Shown: positions 1 through 6,380 of the stretch, piece after piece
How positions within the stretch are numbered: position 1 is the stretch's first letter
Layout: each line of letters starts with the position of its first letter
Assembly: GCA_002898975.1 (NCBI GenBank)
Contig: BEID01000083.1
Coordinates: forward strand, 1-6,380
Direction: 5' to 3'
Origin: a bacterium HR27
GTDB taxonomy: Bacteria > Chloroflexota > Chloroflexia > Thermomicrobiales > Thermomicrobiaceae
Length of the DNA: 6,380 nucleotides
Translations under genes and position numbers: made by a program
The notes under the pieces: model-generated
The model's database searches: none
Told to the model about the DNA's origin: nothing
Seen by the model: only the letters and a program-made list of their open reading frames with translations

Positions 1-5
1 TCCTC
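1..5 (-). promoter_or_regulatory. Probable ribosome binding site of the next gene (nuoM expected)
   Basis: After the nuoL TGA (10-8) the coding strand continues TCGAGGA to the window edge. GAGGA at 5-1 is a good Shine-Dalgarno core, so a further gene should begin within about ten bases outside the window. By the usual gene order it would be nuoM. The gene itself is not seen. Confidence 0.5.
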
Positions 6-7
6 GA

Positions 8-1909
8 TCAGCGGAACAGGGTGCTGCCCATCACGAGCGACACACCCACCAGGATGACCGTCGCCAGCGCGATCACGAGGGCATAGTTGGCGACCAGCCC
101 AGTCTGCAAGCGTCGCCAGAGTTGTGCGAGCGCTGCAACCGCTCGAGCCAGGCCGTTGACTGCTCCGTCGATGATCCCGACATCGACTGTACGCCAGAGC
201 CATTCAGCGAAGGCCTCGAGCGGCCGCACGATAAAGCGCTGGTACAGGACGTCGAAGTACCAGCCGTTGGCGGCGAGCCGATACAGCCAACCGAGCCGTT
301 CGGCGACCCGCGCCGGTGCAATCGATCCACTGACGTACGCGGCATACGCCACCCAGAGTCCTCCGAGGGCGACGATCGTCGAGATGACCGCGAAGCCCAC
401 TGTGATGCCGAGCGGAACGGTATGGTGCTCCACTGCCTCGAAGACCGGCTCCAACGCATGGTGGATCCAGCCGTTTTCCGGTGGCACCCCAGCGAAGCCA
501 GCGAGCAGTGCCCCGACGGCCAGGACGACGAGTGGAACTGCCATCGTTGCCGGTGGGTCGTGCGGGTGCAGCTCGTGTGGATCGAAGCGTGGTTCCCCGT
601 GAAAGGTCAGGAAGACTGCCCGGAACATGTAGAGCGACGTGAAGAAGGCTGCCACGAGGCCGAGCAGCGCGAGCAGCGGTGCCCCGCCGACCCACGCACC
701 GACCAGGATCTCATCCTTGCTCCAGAAACCAGCCAGGGGCACGATGCCGGCATTGGCAGCTGCACCGGTGACAAACGTCCAGTAGGTCAGCGGCATCCAG
801 CGCTTGAGCCCGCCCATCCGGCGCATGTCGAGTTCATCGTGGAGCGCATGCATCACCGATCCGGAGCCGAGGAACAGTAGGGCCTTGAAAAAGGCGTGCG
901 TGAAAAGGTGGAAAATGGCCGGAATCCACGCGCCGACTCCGAGCGCCATGGCCATGTAACCGAGCTGGCTCACCGTGGAGTAGGCGATCACGCGCTTGAT
1001 GTCGAACTGGGTCGTCGCGATCGTCGCGGCAACGAAAGCTGTCAGCGCACCGATCGTCGCGACGACCCACATCGCGGTCGGCGCGGCGAGGAAGATCGGG
1101 TGGGCACGCGCGACCATGAAGATGCCCGCGGTGACCATCGTCGCCGCGTGGATGAGCGCGGAGACCGGCGTCGGCCCTTCCATGGCGTCCGGCAGCCAGA
1201 CGAAGAGGGGCAACTGCGCCGACTTGCCCACTGCACCCGTGAAGAGCAGCAAGGCGATCGCCGTGACGGTACCGGAGGAGAGCTCGGGAATCGCGCGGAA
1301 GACGGCCTCGTAGTCCAATGTGCCCAGAGTCGTGAAGATCAGCATGACGCCGAGCGCGAACCCGAAGTCACCGATCCGGTTGACGACGAACGCCTTCTTG
1401 GCCGCCTCAGCTGCCGAACGACGCCGGAACCAGAACCCGATAAGGAGGTAGGAGCAGAGGCCTACCGCCTCCCAGAACACGAAGAGCACAAGGAAGTTGC
1501 TGGCGAGGACGAGCATCACCATCGAGAAGACGAACAGGGGCAGCCAGGCGATGAAACGATAGTAGGCCGGGTCGTGCTGCATGTAGCCGATCGAATAGAT
1601 GTGGACGAGGAGGCTGACGCCGGTCACGACGAGCAGCATCACGGCCGTGAGCTCGTCGACGACCAATTCGACCGGCACATGGAAGTCGCCGGCAGCGATC
1701 CACGTGTAGAGCGGCTGACGAAGGGTCTCGTGGCCGCCGAGGACGGGCGCCGCAGCCAGCAGGCTGACGAGGAACGAGAGTGCGACGGCCGGTACGGCCA
1801 GCCAGTGCGCGCGCTGGCGGATCCACCACTTCCCGAAGAGGAAGTTCAGCAGTGCAGCCAGCAGCGGTGCGAGCGGAATGACGACCAACCACCAGACGGT
1901 TCGCTCCAT
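8..1909 (-). CDS. nuoL: NADH-quinone oxidoreductase subunit L (ND5 homologue)
   Basis: NuoL (Nqo12) is the distal Mrp-antiporter-like proton pump of complex I and carries the lateral helix along the membrane arm. The protein has 633 residues, full length for the family, and is strongly hydrophobic with well over a dozen membrane segments. Channel residues are in place: E147 in FVFWEAVGLCSYLLIGFW, K229 in GAVGKSAQLPLFVWLPDAMEG, H254 in ALIHAATMVTAG, H334/H338 and K342 in FHLFTHAFFKALLFLGSGS, and K398 in GFWSKDEIL. A His/Pro-rich loop (HELHPHDPP, 445-453) follows a late helix. The C-terminal part (about 548-602, NGWYFDVLYQRF onward) fits the amphipathic lateral helix, and a last hydrophobic segment lies at about 608-627. 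These C-terminal features separate NuoL from NuoM and NuoN. The start at 1909 is forced, since the next Met is residue 91; the ribosome site (GGGGAA) is weak. It ends in TGA at 8-10, so the gene is complete. Confidence 0.97.
   Translation of the reverse strand: MERTVWWLVVIPLAPLLAALLNFLFGKWWIRQRAHWLAVPAVALSFLVSLLAAAPVLGGHETLRQPLYTWIAAGDFHVPVELVVDELTAVMLLVVTGVSLLVHIYSIGYMQHDPAYYRFIAWLPLFVFSMVMLVLASNFLVLFVFWEAVGLCSYLLIGFWFRRRSAAEAAKKAFVVNRIGDFGFALGVMLIFTTLGTLDYEAVFRAIPELSSGTVTAIALLLFTGAVGKSAQLPLFVWLPDAMEGPTPVSALIHAATMVTAGIFMVARAHPIFLAAPTAMWVVATIGALTAFVAATIATTQFDIKRVIAYSTVSQLGYMAMALGVGAWIPAIFHLFTHAFFKALLFLGSGSVMHALHDELDMRRMGGLKRWMPLTYWTFVTGAAANAGIVPLAGFWSKDEILVGAWVGGAPLLALLGLVAAFFTSLYMFRAVFLTFHGEPRFDPHELHPHDPPATMAVPLVVLAVGALLAGFAGVPPENGWIHHALEPVFEAVEHHTVPLGITVGFAVISTIVALGGLWVAYAAYVSGSIAPARVAERLGWLYRLAANGWYFDVLYQRFIVRPLEAFAEWLWRTVDVGIIDGAVNGLARAVAALAQLWRRLQTGLVANYALVIALATVILVGVSLVMGSTLFR
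1008..1069 (-). repeat. 13-bp perfect inverted repeat inside nuoL
   Basis: The arms tgggtcgtcgcga (1008-1020) and tcgcgacgaccca (1057-1069) are exact reverse complements separated by 36 bases. In the nuoL mRNA they could form a GC-rich stem. The arms encode WVVAT (from W281) and IATTQ (297-301), so the repeat lies in ordinary membrane-helix coding sequence. There is no T-run after it, so it does not look like an intrinsic terminator. Confidence 0.6.
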
Positions 1910-1922
1910 CGTCCTTCCCCGT

Positions 1923-2231
1923 TCACTCGCGGAGCTGCCGGAGTTCGTCGATATCGACCGTATCGGTACGCCGGGTGAGCGCCATCACGATGCCGAGCCC
2001 GACCACTGCCTCGGCGGCAGCGACAGCGATGACGAACAAGGCGAAGATCTGACCAGTGAGCTGGTGCAACTCCCAGGCGAACCCGATCAGGCTCACGTTC
2101 ACGGCGTTCAACATCAGCTCGATGCACATGAAGATGACCAGGACGTTGCGGCGGGTCAGCACCCCGACCATGCCGATAATGAAGAGCGCCGCGCTGAGGA
2201 GGAGAAAGTGCGTTGCCGACAGCTCGGTCAT
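1923..2231 (-). CDS. nuoK: NADH-quinone oxidoreductase subunit K (ND4L homologue)
   Basis: NuoK (Nqo11) is a three-helix membrane subunit in the proton path between NuoJ and the antiporter-like subunits. The chosen protein has 102 residues, typical for the family, with helices at about 8-26, 30-52 and 60-86. The two buried glutamates required for coupling are present: E38 in CIELMLNAVN and E74 in AAAEAVVGLG, equivalent to E. coli Glu36 and Glu72. LSAALFIIGMVGVLTRRN (12-29) is also characteristic. Two in-frame ATGs exist, at 2243 and 2231. The second is preferred: it forms an ATGA overlap with the nuoJ stop, has GGAGG five bases upstream, and gives the usual N-terminus (MTELSATHFL). The first would add only four residues. 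nuoL follows after 13 bases. Confidence 0.95.
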   Translation of the reverse strand: MTELSATHFLLLSAALFIIGMVGVLTRRNVLVIFMCIELMLNAVNVSLIGFAWELHQLTGQIFALFVIAVAAAEAVVGLGIVMALTRRTDTVDIDELRQLRE

Positions 2232-2241
2232 CGTGCCCTCC
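2228..2241 (-). promoter_or_regulatory. nuoJ/nuoK ATGA overlap with nuoK ribosome binding site
   Basis: The nuoK ATG (2231-2229) overlaps the nuoJ TGA (2230-2228). GGAGGG at 2241-2236 lies in the last codons of nuoJ, four bases before the ATG. This decides between two in-frame ATGs in favour of the one at 2231, and suggests coupled translation of the adjacent membrane subunits. Confidence 0.8.
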
Positions 2242-2953
2242 ATTCGCCCCAGGCCGGCTGCTCGGTGAACTCGTCGGCTGTCCGGGCCAGCACGATCGGG
2301 CGGCCGCCACCGGCTTCCTTGACGCGACCGTTCTGTGGCTCGGGCAGGGCGGCCGGCAATGCTGGCTGGTCGAGTCCACGCGGATGCGCCAGCGAAATCG
2401 TCATCACGCGCCGGGCTGCCGCCAAGCGCTCGCTGACCGCTTCCGGACGGGCCAGGGCGATCGCGCCGATCGTCGCTGCCAGGAGGAGCAGCGCAGTCAG
2501 CTGGATCGCGAGCATGAAGTCGGAATAGAGTACCTGCCCGAGGGCTCGGGTGTTACCCCCGACTGCGGCGATCGTGTCGTCCGTCCAGGGGCCGGGGGTG
2601 CCGCGCAGGCCGTGGGCGAGGATGGCGGCGCTGACTTCGGCGAGAAGAGCGAGACCGAGCACGAGGCCGGTCGCGATACGCAGTGGGCGGCGCCCGTGAA
2701 ACTCGGGGAGATCGTCCGGATGCACGAGCATCGTGACGAATACGACGAGCACGATGACGGCTCCGGCATAGACGATCACCTGCACGACCGCCAGGAACTC
2801 AGCGCGGGCGATCAGATAGATCGCAGCGACGTTGAGGAACGACAGCACGAGACCGATCGCGCTGTGGATCGGATTCCGTGCCGCCACGACCCCTAGCGCA
2901 CCCAGAATCGCGACCAGCGCCAAGAGCCAGAAGACCAGCACCTGTACCGTCAT
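2228..2953 (-). CDS. nuoJ: NADH-quinone oxidoreductase subunit J (ND6 homologue) with long C-terminal tail
   Basis: NuoJ (Nqo10) is a small membrane subunit between NuoH and NuoK; its third helix is where the charge relay between quinone site and pumps is gated. Five hydrophobic segments are visible at about 4-24, 29-49, 55-78, 92-114 and 146-167. The third contains the family motif VQVIVYAGAVIVLVVF (57-72), with Y62. The early part, VAARNPIHSAIGLVLSFLN (23-41), is also typical. The protein has 241 residues, longer than the roughly 160-200 common in the family. The excess is a hydrophilic tail after about residue 168, rich in Ala, Arg, Pro and Glu, probably disordered, with no cysteines. The ATG at 2953 lies 19 bases after nuoH, with GAGGG ten bases upstream. 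The TGA stop overlaps the nuoK ATG. Family assignment is firm; the role of the tail is unknown. Confidence 0.95.
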   Translation of the reverse strand: MTVQVLVFWLLALVAILGALGVVAARNPIHSAIGLVLSFLNVAAIYLIARAEFLAVVQVIVYAGAVIVLVVFVTMLVHPDDLPEFHGRRPLRIATGLVLGLALLAEVSAAILAHGLRGTPGPWTDDTIAAVGGNTRALGQVLYSDFMLAIQLTALLLLAATIGAIALARPEAVSERLAAARRVMTISLAHPRGLDQPALPAALPEPQNGRVKEAGGGRPIVLARTADEFTEQPAWGEWRAR

Positions 2954-2972
2954 ACCCGGCGTACCCTCTCCC

Positions 2973-3998
2973 TCAGAGTGCGCCGATTCCCCACAACCGG
3001 ACCAGTCCGGTCAGCGCGATGTTGAGCAGGGCGAGCGGCAACAGCACCTTCCAGGCGAGCCCCATGAGCTGGTCGTAGCGGAAACGCGGTAGCGTCGCCC
3101 GCAACCAGACGTAGAAGAACAGGAAGAAGAGCGCCTTGATCGCCAGCCACCACACACCGTCGGCGATCGGCCCGTCGATCCCGCCGAGGAAGAGCGTCGC
3201 GGCGAGGAGCGAGACGACGATCATGTTGATGTACTCGGCCAGGAAGTAGAACGAGAAACGGAAACCGGAGTACTCGGTGAAGTAGCCCGCCACGAGTTCC
3301 GTCTCTGCCTCCGGCAGGTCGAACGGCGCACGGTTCGTCTCGGCAACCGCCGCAATGAGAAAGAGCGCGAAAGCCAGTGGTTGCGAGAGGATGTACCAGT
3401 TCGGGAGCGTCAACGGCCCGAGGACAAGCGAACGCTGCTGCTCGCGCAGGATGTCCTGCAGACTGAGCGAGCCGGAGAGGATGAGGACCCCGACCAACGA
3501 AAGCCCCAGCACCAGCTCGTAGCTGATCACCTGGGCTGTCGAGCGTAGCGCGCCGAGCAACGAATAGCGGTTCCCGGAGGCATACCCGCCGAGGATGATC
3601 CCGTAGACGCCGACCGATCCCAGCGCGAGGACATAGAGAACGGCGACGTTGATATCGGCGACCAGCAGCGGGATGTCGATGCCGAAGAGGTGGAGCGTAT
3701 CCCCGAAGGGAATCACTGCGGCACCGAGCGGTGCCAGCGCGAACGAGAGAAGCGGTGCGACCAGAAAGACCAGCCGGTCGGCATTCGCCGGCACGATGTC
3801 TTCCTTCGCGAGCAGCTTGATCCCATCCGCGATCGGCTGGAGCAGTCCGAAGGGACCGGTTCGGTTCGGCCCGACCCGATGTTGCATGCGGGCGAGCACA
3901 CGCCGCTCGAACCAGGTCATGTAGGCCATCAGGCCGAGCAGCACGTTGAGCAGGACGAATCCGACGATGTAGCTGACGATCAAGCGCTGCCACTCCAT
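2973..3998 (-). CDS. nuoH: NADH-quinone oxidoreductase subunit H (ND1 homologue)
   Basis: NuoH (Nqo8) is the membrane subunit that closes the quinone chamber and links quinone reduction to the proton-translocating membrane arm. The protein has 341 residues and about eight hydrophobic segments, normal for the family. Conserved loops are all present: ERRVLARMQHRVGPNR (31-46), LLAKEDIVP (62-70), GGYASGNRYSLLGALRSTAQ (137-156), the acidic AETNRAPFDLPEAE (219-232, with E220, E230 and E232), TEYSG (241-245) and RATLPRFRYDQLM (300-312). No cysteine is present. The ATG at 3998 is the only plausible start; the 31-base spacer upstream has GAGGTG but 14 bases from the ATG, farther than usual. The downstream neighbour is nuoJ after 19 bases, where nuoI would be expected. 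Confidence 0.97.
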   Translation of the reverse strand: MEWQRLIVSYIVGFVLLNVLLGLMAYMTWFERRVLARMQHRVGPNRTGPFGLLQPIADGIKLLAKEDIVPANADRLVFLVAPLLSFALAPLGAAVIPFGDTLHLFGIDIPLLVADINVAVLYVLALGSVGVYGIILGGYASGNRYSLLGALRSTAQVISYELVLGLSLVGVLILSGSLSLQDILREQQRSLVLGPLTLPNWYILSQPLAFALFLIAAVAETNRAPFDLPEAETELVAGYFTEYSGFRFSFYFLAEYINMIVVSLLAATLFLGGIDGPIADGVWWLAIKALFFLFFYVWLRATLPRFRYDQLMGLAWKVLLPLALLNIALTGLVRLWGIGAL

Positions 3999-4029
3999 CG
4001 ACGCCGCTGCCCCACCTCGTTTCCCACAG
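3999..4029 (-). other. nuoD-nuoH spacer, longest gap in the window
   Basis: These 31 bases lie where nuoE, nuoF and nuoG stand in the common complex I gene order. They hold GAGGTG (4018-4013), fourteen bases from the nuoH ATG, as the only ribosome-site candidate. I see no hairpin, no promoter-like boxes and no coding remnant of the absent genes. Confidence 0.7.
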
Positions 4030-5259
4030 CTACCGATCCACCGATCCGAGCACGATATCGATCGTGCCGATCAACGCGACGATGTCGGCGAGCATCGCCC
4101 CCTGTGCCATGTAGGGAAGCGATTGCAGGTTGACGAAGTCCGGGGAGCGGATGCGCAGCCGGTAGGGAATCGGGCTCCCGTCGCTCACGATGTAGTACCC
4201 CAGCTCGCCCTTCGAGTGCTCGACCGCGTGGTAGACCTCGCCTTTGGGCGGGCTGAACCCTTTGATCACCCAGATGAAGTGCCGCTGCATGTCCTCGGCA
4301 GTCGTCATCACGTTCTTGTGCGGCGGGATGACGTACTGCGACTCATAGGCCATGAGCGGGCCATCCGTCGGCACCTGGTCGAGGCACTGTTCGATGATGC
4401 GGATCGACTGCCGCATCTCCTCGATGCGTACCAGATAGCGGTCGTAGACGTCACCGTGTGTCCCGAGCGGCACCTCGAAGTCGATCCGGTCGTAGAGGAG
4501 ATATGGCATCGCTTTGCGGACATCGTAGTTCACACCGGAGCCGCGGAGGCAGGCACCGGTCAAGCCGTAATTGATCGCCACCTCGGGCTCGATCACCCCG
4601 ACGCCCTTGGTTCGAGCCAGCCAGATCGGGTTCTCGGTGAGGAGATCCTCGTACTGGCGAATCGCTTTCGGGAAGTACCGGCAGAACTCGCGGACCATCT
4701 CCGGAAGATCGGGCGGGATCTCGCGCGAGAAGCCGCCGATCTCCATCATGTTGGTCGTCAAGCGGGCGCCGCAGAACTTCTCGAAGATATCCAGGATCAA
4801 CTCGCGGTCGCGGAAGGTATAGAGCGAGACAGAGAGCGCCCCGATATCCAGCGCGTGCGTGCCGAGCCAGACGAGGTGCGAGGCGATCCGCGTCAGCTCG
4901 GCCATGATCATGCGCCAGTACTGGGCGCGTTCGGGCGCCTGGATGCCGCACAGCTTCTCGACAGCGAGGACGTAGCCCAGATTGTTCGACGGTGCGGCAA
5001 CGTAATCGGTGCGGTCGGTCCAGGGAACGAACTGTGCGTACCGGTGAGACTCCCCGAGCTTTTCCACACCGCGATGGAGATAGCCGATCACCGGGTCGCA
5101 GGCGATGACCGTCTCGCCTTCCAGCGTCAGACGCACCCGGAGCACGCCGTGCGTGCTCGGATGTTGCGGTCCCATATTGAGGACGAGTTCGCGGCGCGTC
5201 GGGCTGATCTGCCGCACCTCGCTCAGGATGACCGGTGTCGGTTGCGAGAAATCGATCAT
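4030..5259 (-). CDS. nuoD: NADH-quinone oxidoreductase subunit D (49 kDa subunit)
   Basis: NuoD (Nqo4) forms, with NuoB and NuoH, the cavity where quinone is reduced by cluster N2. It descends from the large subunit of [NiFe] hydrogenases. The protein has 409 residues, the usual length. Near the N-terminus is the quinone-site loop [10 protein letters not shown] (29-38), in which H37 aligns by motif with quinone-binding His38 of Thermus Nqo4. Y86 in DRTDY corresponds to Thermus Tyr87. Further conserved blocks are [16 protein letters not shown] (126-141), [19 protein letters not shown] (232-250), [20 protein letters not shown] (337-356) and the C-terminal DR preceded by GSV. The frame is open 40 codons further upstream, but that part overlaps nuoC out of frame. 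The ATG at 5259 is preferred because it makes an ATGA overlap with nuoC and has GGAGG eight bases ahead. It is followed by nuoH, not nuoE. Confidence 0.97.
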   Translation of the reverse strand: MIDFSQPTPVILSEVRQISPTRRELVLNMGPQHPSTHGVLRVRLTLEGETVIACDPVIGYLHRGVEKLGESHRYAQFVPWTDRTDYVAAPSNNLGYVLAVEKLCGIQAPERAQYWRMIMAELTRIASHLVWLGTHALDIGALSVSLYTFRDRELILDIFEKFCGARLTTNMMEIGGFSREIPPDLPEMVREFCRYFPKAIRQYEDLLTENPIWLARTKGVGVIEPEVAINYGLTGACLRGSGVNYDVRKAMPYLLYDRIDFEVPLGTHGDVYDRYLVRIEEMRQSIRIIEQCLDQVPTDGPLMAYESQYVIPPHKNVMTTAEDMQRHFIWVIKGFSPPKGEVYHAVEHSKGELGYYIVSDGSPIPYRLRIRSPDFVNLQSLPYMAQGAMLADIVALIGTIDIVLGSVDR

Positions 5260-5272
5260 GGTCCTGGCCTCC
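5256..5272 (-). promoter_or_regulatory. nuoC/nuoD ATGA overlap with nuoD ribosome binding site
   Basis: The nuoD ATG (5259-5257) and nuoC TGA (5258-5256) share bases. A perfect GGAGG lies at 5272-5268 within the end of nuoC, eight bases before the ATG. The arrangement fixes the nuoD start and suggests translational coupling, which fits two subunits that assemble together. Confidence 0.85.
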
Positions 5273-5870
5273 GCAGGGTGCCGCGGATCCGCGGTGCCGG
5301 TGACTCGTAGCCGGGCTGGACGTAGTCGCGGTACCCGCGCAACGGGTAGTCCTTGCGTAGGGGGTGTCCTTCGTCCCAATCCTCTGGCAAGAGAATCCGC
5401 CGGAGATCAGGATGGCCCTCGAAGATGATCCCGAACATGTCGTAGCATTCACGCTCCAGCCAGTTCGCGCCAGCGAAGATCGGGACGAGCGAGGGGACCA
5501 TCTCGCCGTCGTCTACCCCGCATTTGACCCGGAGCCGCTGGCGACGCGGGATCGAGTAGAGCTGAACGACCACGTCGAACCGTGGGCGTTCGCGGAGGTA
5601 GAGCATGTCGACGGCAGTAATATCGGTCAAGTGGTTGTAGCGCAGTTCTGGATGCGTCCGCAGGAAGTCGACGACCTCGCGCAGCGCTGGCCGCGCGACG
5701 CGGATCGTGACTTCGTCACGGAAGACCACGACCTCCTGGAAGGCATCCGGAAAGCGTTCCCGCACCAGACGTACCGCCGGATGCTGTTCCGGATCGGTCG
5801 GCCCCCAGTACTCGGTCGTATCCCACGGACTCGTCTCCGGTGTGGCCGGGAGTGACCGCGGCTCGCTCAT
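5256..5870 (-). CDS. nuoC: NADH-quinone oxidoreductase subunit C (30 kDa subunit)
   Basis: NuoC (Nqo5) has no cofactor. It is a structural subunit of the peripheral arm that packs against NuoD and NuoB. The protein has 204 residues, close to the usual length of about 200 for an unfused NuoC. The family signature is seen at about 135-177: [13 protein letters not shown] followed by [14 protein letters not shown] and HPLRKDYPL. An N-terminal stretch of about 30 residues ([10 protein letters not shown] onward, rich in Pro, Thr and Glu) is probably a flexible lead-in. The start at 5870 is chosen because it follows the nuoB stop by 8 bases, has AGGGGG four bases upstream, and the next in-frame Met is at residue 89. 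The same frame stays open upstream through nuoB, but that part is out-of-frame nuoB. It is not fused to NuoD, unlike the NuoCD of E. coli: the TGA stop overlaps the nuoD ATG. Confidence 0.96.
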   Translation of the reverse strand: MSEPRSLPATPETSPWDTTEYWGPTDPEQHPAVRLVRERFPDAFQEVVVFRDEVTIRVARPALREVVDFLRTHPELRYNHLTDITAVDMLYLRERPRFDVVVQLYSIPRRQRLRVKCGVDDGEMVPSLVPIFAGANWLERECYDMFGIIFEGHPDLRRILLPEDWDEGHPLRKDYPLRGYRDYVQPGYESPAPRIRGTLRRPGP

Positions 5871-5880
5871 CCTGCCCCCT
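5871..5880 (-). promoter_or_regulatory. nuoC ribosome binding site
   Basis: The ten bases before the nuoC ATG read AGGGGGCAGG on the coding strand. The purine run AGGGGG (5880-5875) overlaps the nuoB stop codon and lies four bases from the ATG. It is a plausible but imperfect Shine-Dalgarno match and supports the start at 5870. Confidence 0.6.
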
Positions 5881-6380
5881 ACGATCGTGGACCCAGTGCG
5901 GCTCGCGCGGCCTCGCGTTGCTCCTGGCGATAGGCTTCGGCAGCTTCCACGCCGTACCGCTCCTTGAGCCGCTCGTAGCGGATGATTCGGTTCTGCAGCT
6001 CGAGGACACCGTAGTAGAGTGCCTCGGGCACCGGCGGACAACCGGGTACGTAGATGTCGACCGGAATGACTTGGTCGACCCCCTGCACGACTGCATAGGT
6101 GTCGAACGGCCCACCGACGTTCGCACAGCTCCCCATGCTGATGACCCATTTCGGATCGGCCATCTGGTCGTAGAGCTGCCGCACGACGGGGGCCATCTTT
6201 TTGGTCACGGTTCCCGCGACGATCATGAGATCGGCCTGGCGTGGCGAGGCACGGTAGAGCATGCCGAACCGTTCGGCCAGGTCGAAGCGCGGCATGGCCG
6301 AGCTGATCATTTCGATGGCGCAGCAAGCGAGGCCGAACTGGAGCCACCAGAGGCTGGAACGTCGTGCCCAGCTGAAGACC
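5879..6380 (-). CDS. nuoB: NADH-quinone oxidoreductase subunit B, 5'-truncated by window edge
   Basis: NuoB (Nqo6/PSST) carries [4Fe-4S] cluster N2, the last electron carrier before quinone, in the peripheral arm of complex I. The reading frame is open to the right edge (first whole codon at 6379) and 166 residues are visible. The visible part begins about 19 residues before the tandem cysteines in [10 protein letters not shown]. The other two N2 ligands are in [10 protein letters not shown] and VPGCPP. In visible numbering the ligands are C19, C20, C85 and C114. The spacings of 65 and 29 residues equal those of E. coli C63/C64/C129/C158, so roughly 44 N-terminal residues are off the window. 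An ATG at 6310 is internal, because it lies after the essential CC pair, and is not the start. The frame ends with TAG at 5879-5881, 8 bases before nuoC. Identification is essentially certain; only the N-terminus is unknown. Confidence 0.97.
   Translation of the reverse strand, partial: VFSWARRSSLWWLQFGLACCAIEMISSAMPRFDLAERFGMLYRASPRQADLMIVAGTVTKKMAPVVRQLYDQMADPKWVISMGSCANVGGPFDTYAVVQGVDQVIPVDIYVPGCPPVPEALYYGVLELQNRIIRYERLKERYGVEAAEAYRQEQREAARAALGPRS

Noticed and set aside
122..880. 252-codon plus-strand frame with some cysteines opposite nuoL, considered as a possible relocated iron-sulfur gene
   Set aside because: It has no CxxCxxCxxxCP ferredoxin pattern and is fully antisense to conserved NuoL C-terminal sequence.
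8..1909. Alternative assignment of the last gene as an Mrp antiporter subunit (MrpA) or NuoM
   Set aside because: Length, the lateral-helix C-terminus, and position directly after nuoK all indicate NuoL.
896..1978. 360-codon open frame on the plus strand opposite nuoL
   Set aside because: The translation is a low-complexity mix of Arg, Asp, Glu and His, typical of the complement of a hydrophobic GC-rich gene; there is no independent ribosome site or homology.
2950..3993. 347-codon minus-strand frame overlapping nuoH in another phase
   Set aside because: It is an Arg/Ala/Pro-rich frame-shifted reading of nuoH, which itself has all family motifs in its own frame.
4123..5310. 395-codon open frame on the plus strand opposite nuoD
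   Set aside because: It lies wholly antisense to a firmly identified gene, its translation has no recognisable domain, and long antisense frames are expected in high-GC coding DNA.
5257..5379. N-terminal extension of NuoD from an ATG at 5379
   Set aside because: The extra 40 residues are the nuoC coding sequence read out of frame; the ATG at 5259 has an ideal ribosome site and gives the usual NuoD length.
5256..6347. Longer nuoC of 363 codons, or a NuoB-NuoC fusion
   Set aside because: The upstream part is an out-of-phase reading of nuoB with no family similarity. NuoC of normal length begins at 5870 after its own ribosome site, and NuoB ends at its own TAG.

Overview
The window is one stretch of a respiratory complex I operon (proton-pumping NADH:quinone oxidoreductase, nuo/nqo), with every gene on the minus strand. 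Read in the direction of transcription, from high to low coordinates, the order is nuoB (5' end cut by the window edge), nuoC, nuoD, nuoH, nuoJ, nuoK and nuoL. nuoL stops 7 bases before the left edge. A Shine-Dalgarno-like GAGGA lies in those last bases, so another gene, by usual order nuoM, probably starts just outside. Almost all of the window is coding: the longest gap is 31 bases, and two junctions (nuoC/nuoD and nuoJ/nuoK) are 4-base ATGA overlaps. I see no promoter, terminator, RNA gene, mobile element or CRISPR array. This is a mid-operon segment whose transcription must begin upstream of nuoB.

How the genes work together: NuoB, NuoC and NuoD form the hydrophilic connecting module. NuoB binds the terminal [4Fe-4S] cluster N2, NuoD forms most of the quinone pocket, and NuoC supports both. 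NuoH completes the quinone site at the membrane and starts the chain of charged residues. NuoJ and NuoK continue that chain, and NuoL is the distal antiporter-like proton pump with the long lateral helix. The key residues I checked are all present: four NuoB cysteines, the NuoD His and Tyr of the quinone site, the NuoK glutamates, and the NuoL Glu/Lys/His/Lys chain. The set looks functional.

The notable point is what is missing. In the common nuoA-N order, nuoE, nuoF and nuoG sit between nuoD and nuoH, and nuoI sits between nuoH and nuoJ. Here nuoD is followed by nuoH after 31 bases and nuoH by nuoJ after 19 bases. The NADH-oxidising module is absent from this locus, and so is the ferredoxin-like NuoI, which even 11-subunit complexes normally keep in the operon. 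They may be encoded elsewhere, or the electron input may be unusual.

Organism: high GC, arginine- and alanine-rich proteins, a Thermus-like NuoD and the compact B-C-D-H-J-K-L layout suggest a bacterium, possibly thermophilic. My best guess is Chloroflexota of the Thermomicrobia type. This is an impression from protein character, not a database result. Overall this is an ordinary core-metabolism region; I found no evidence for a new biological system.
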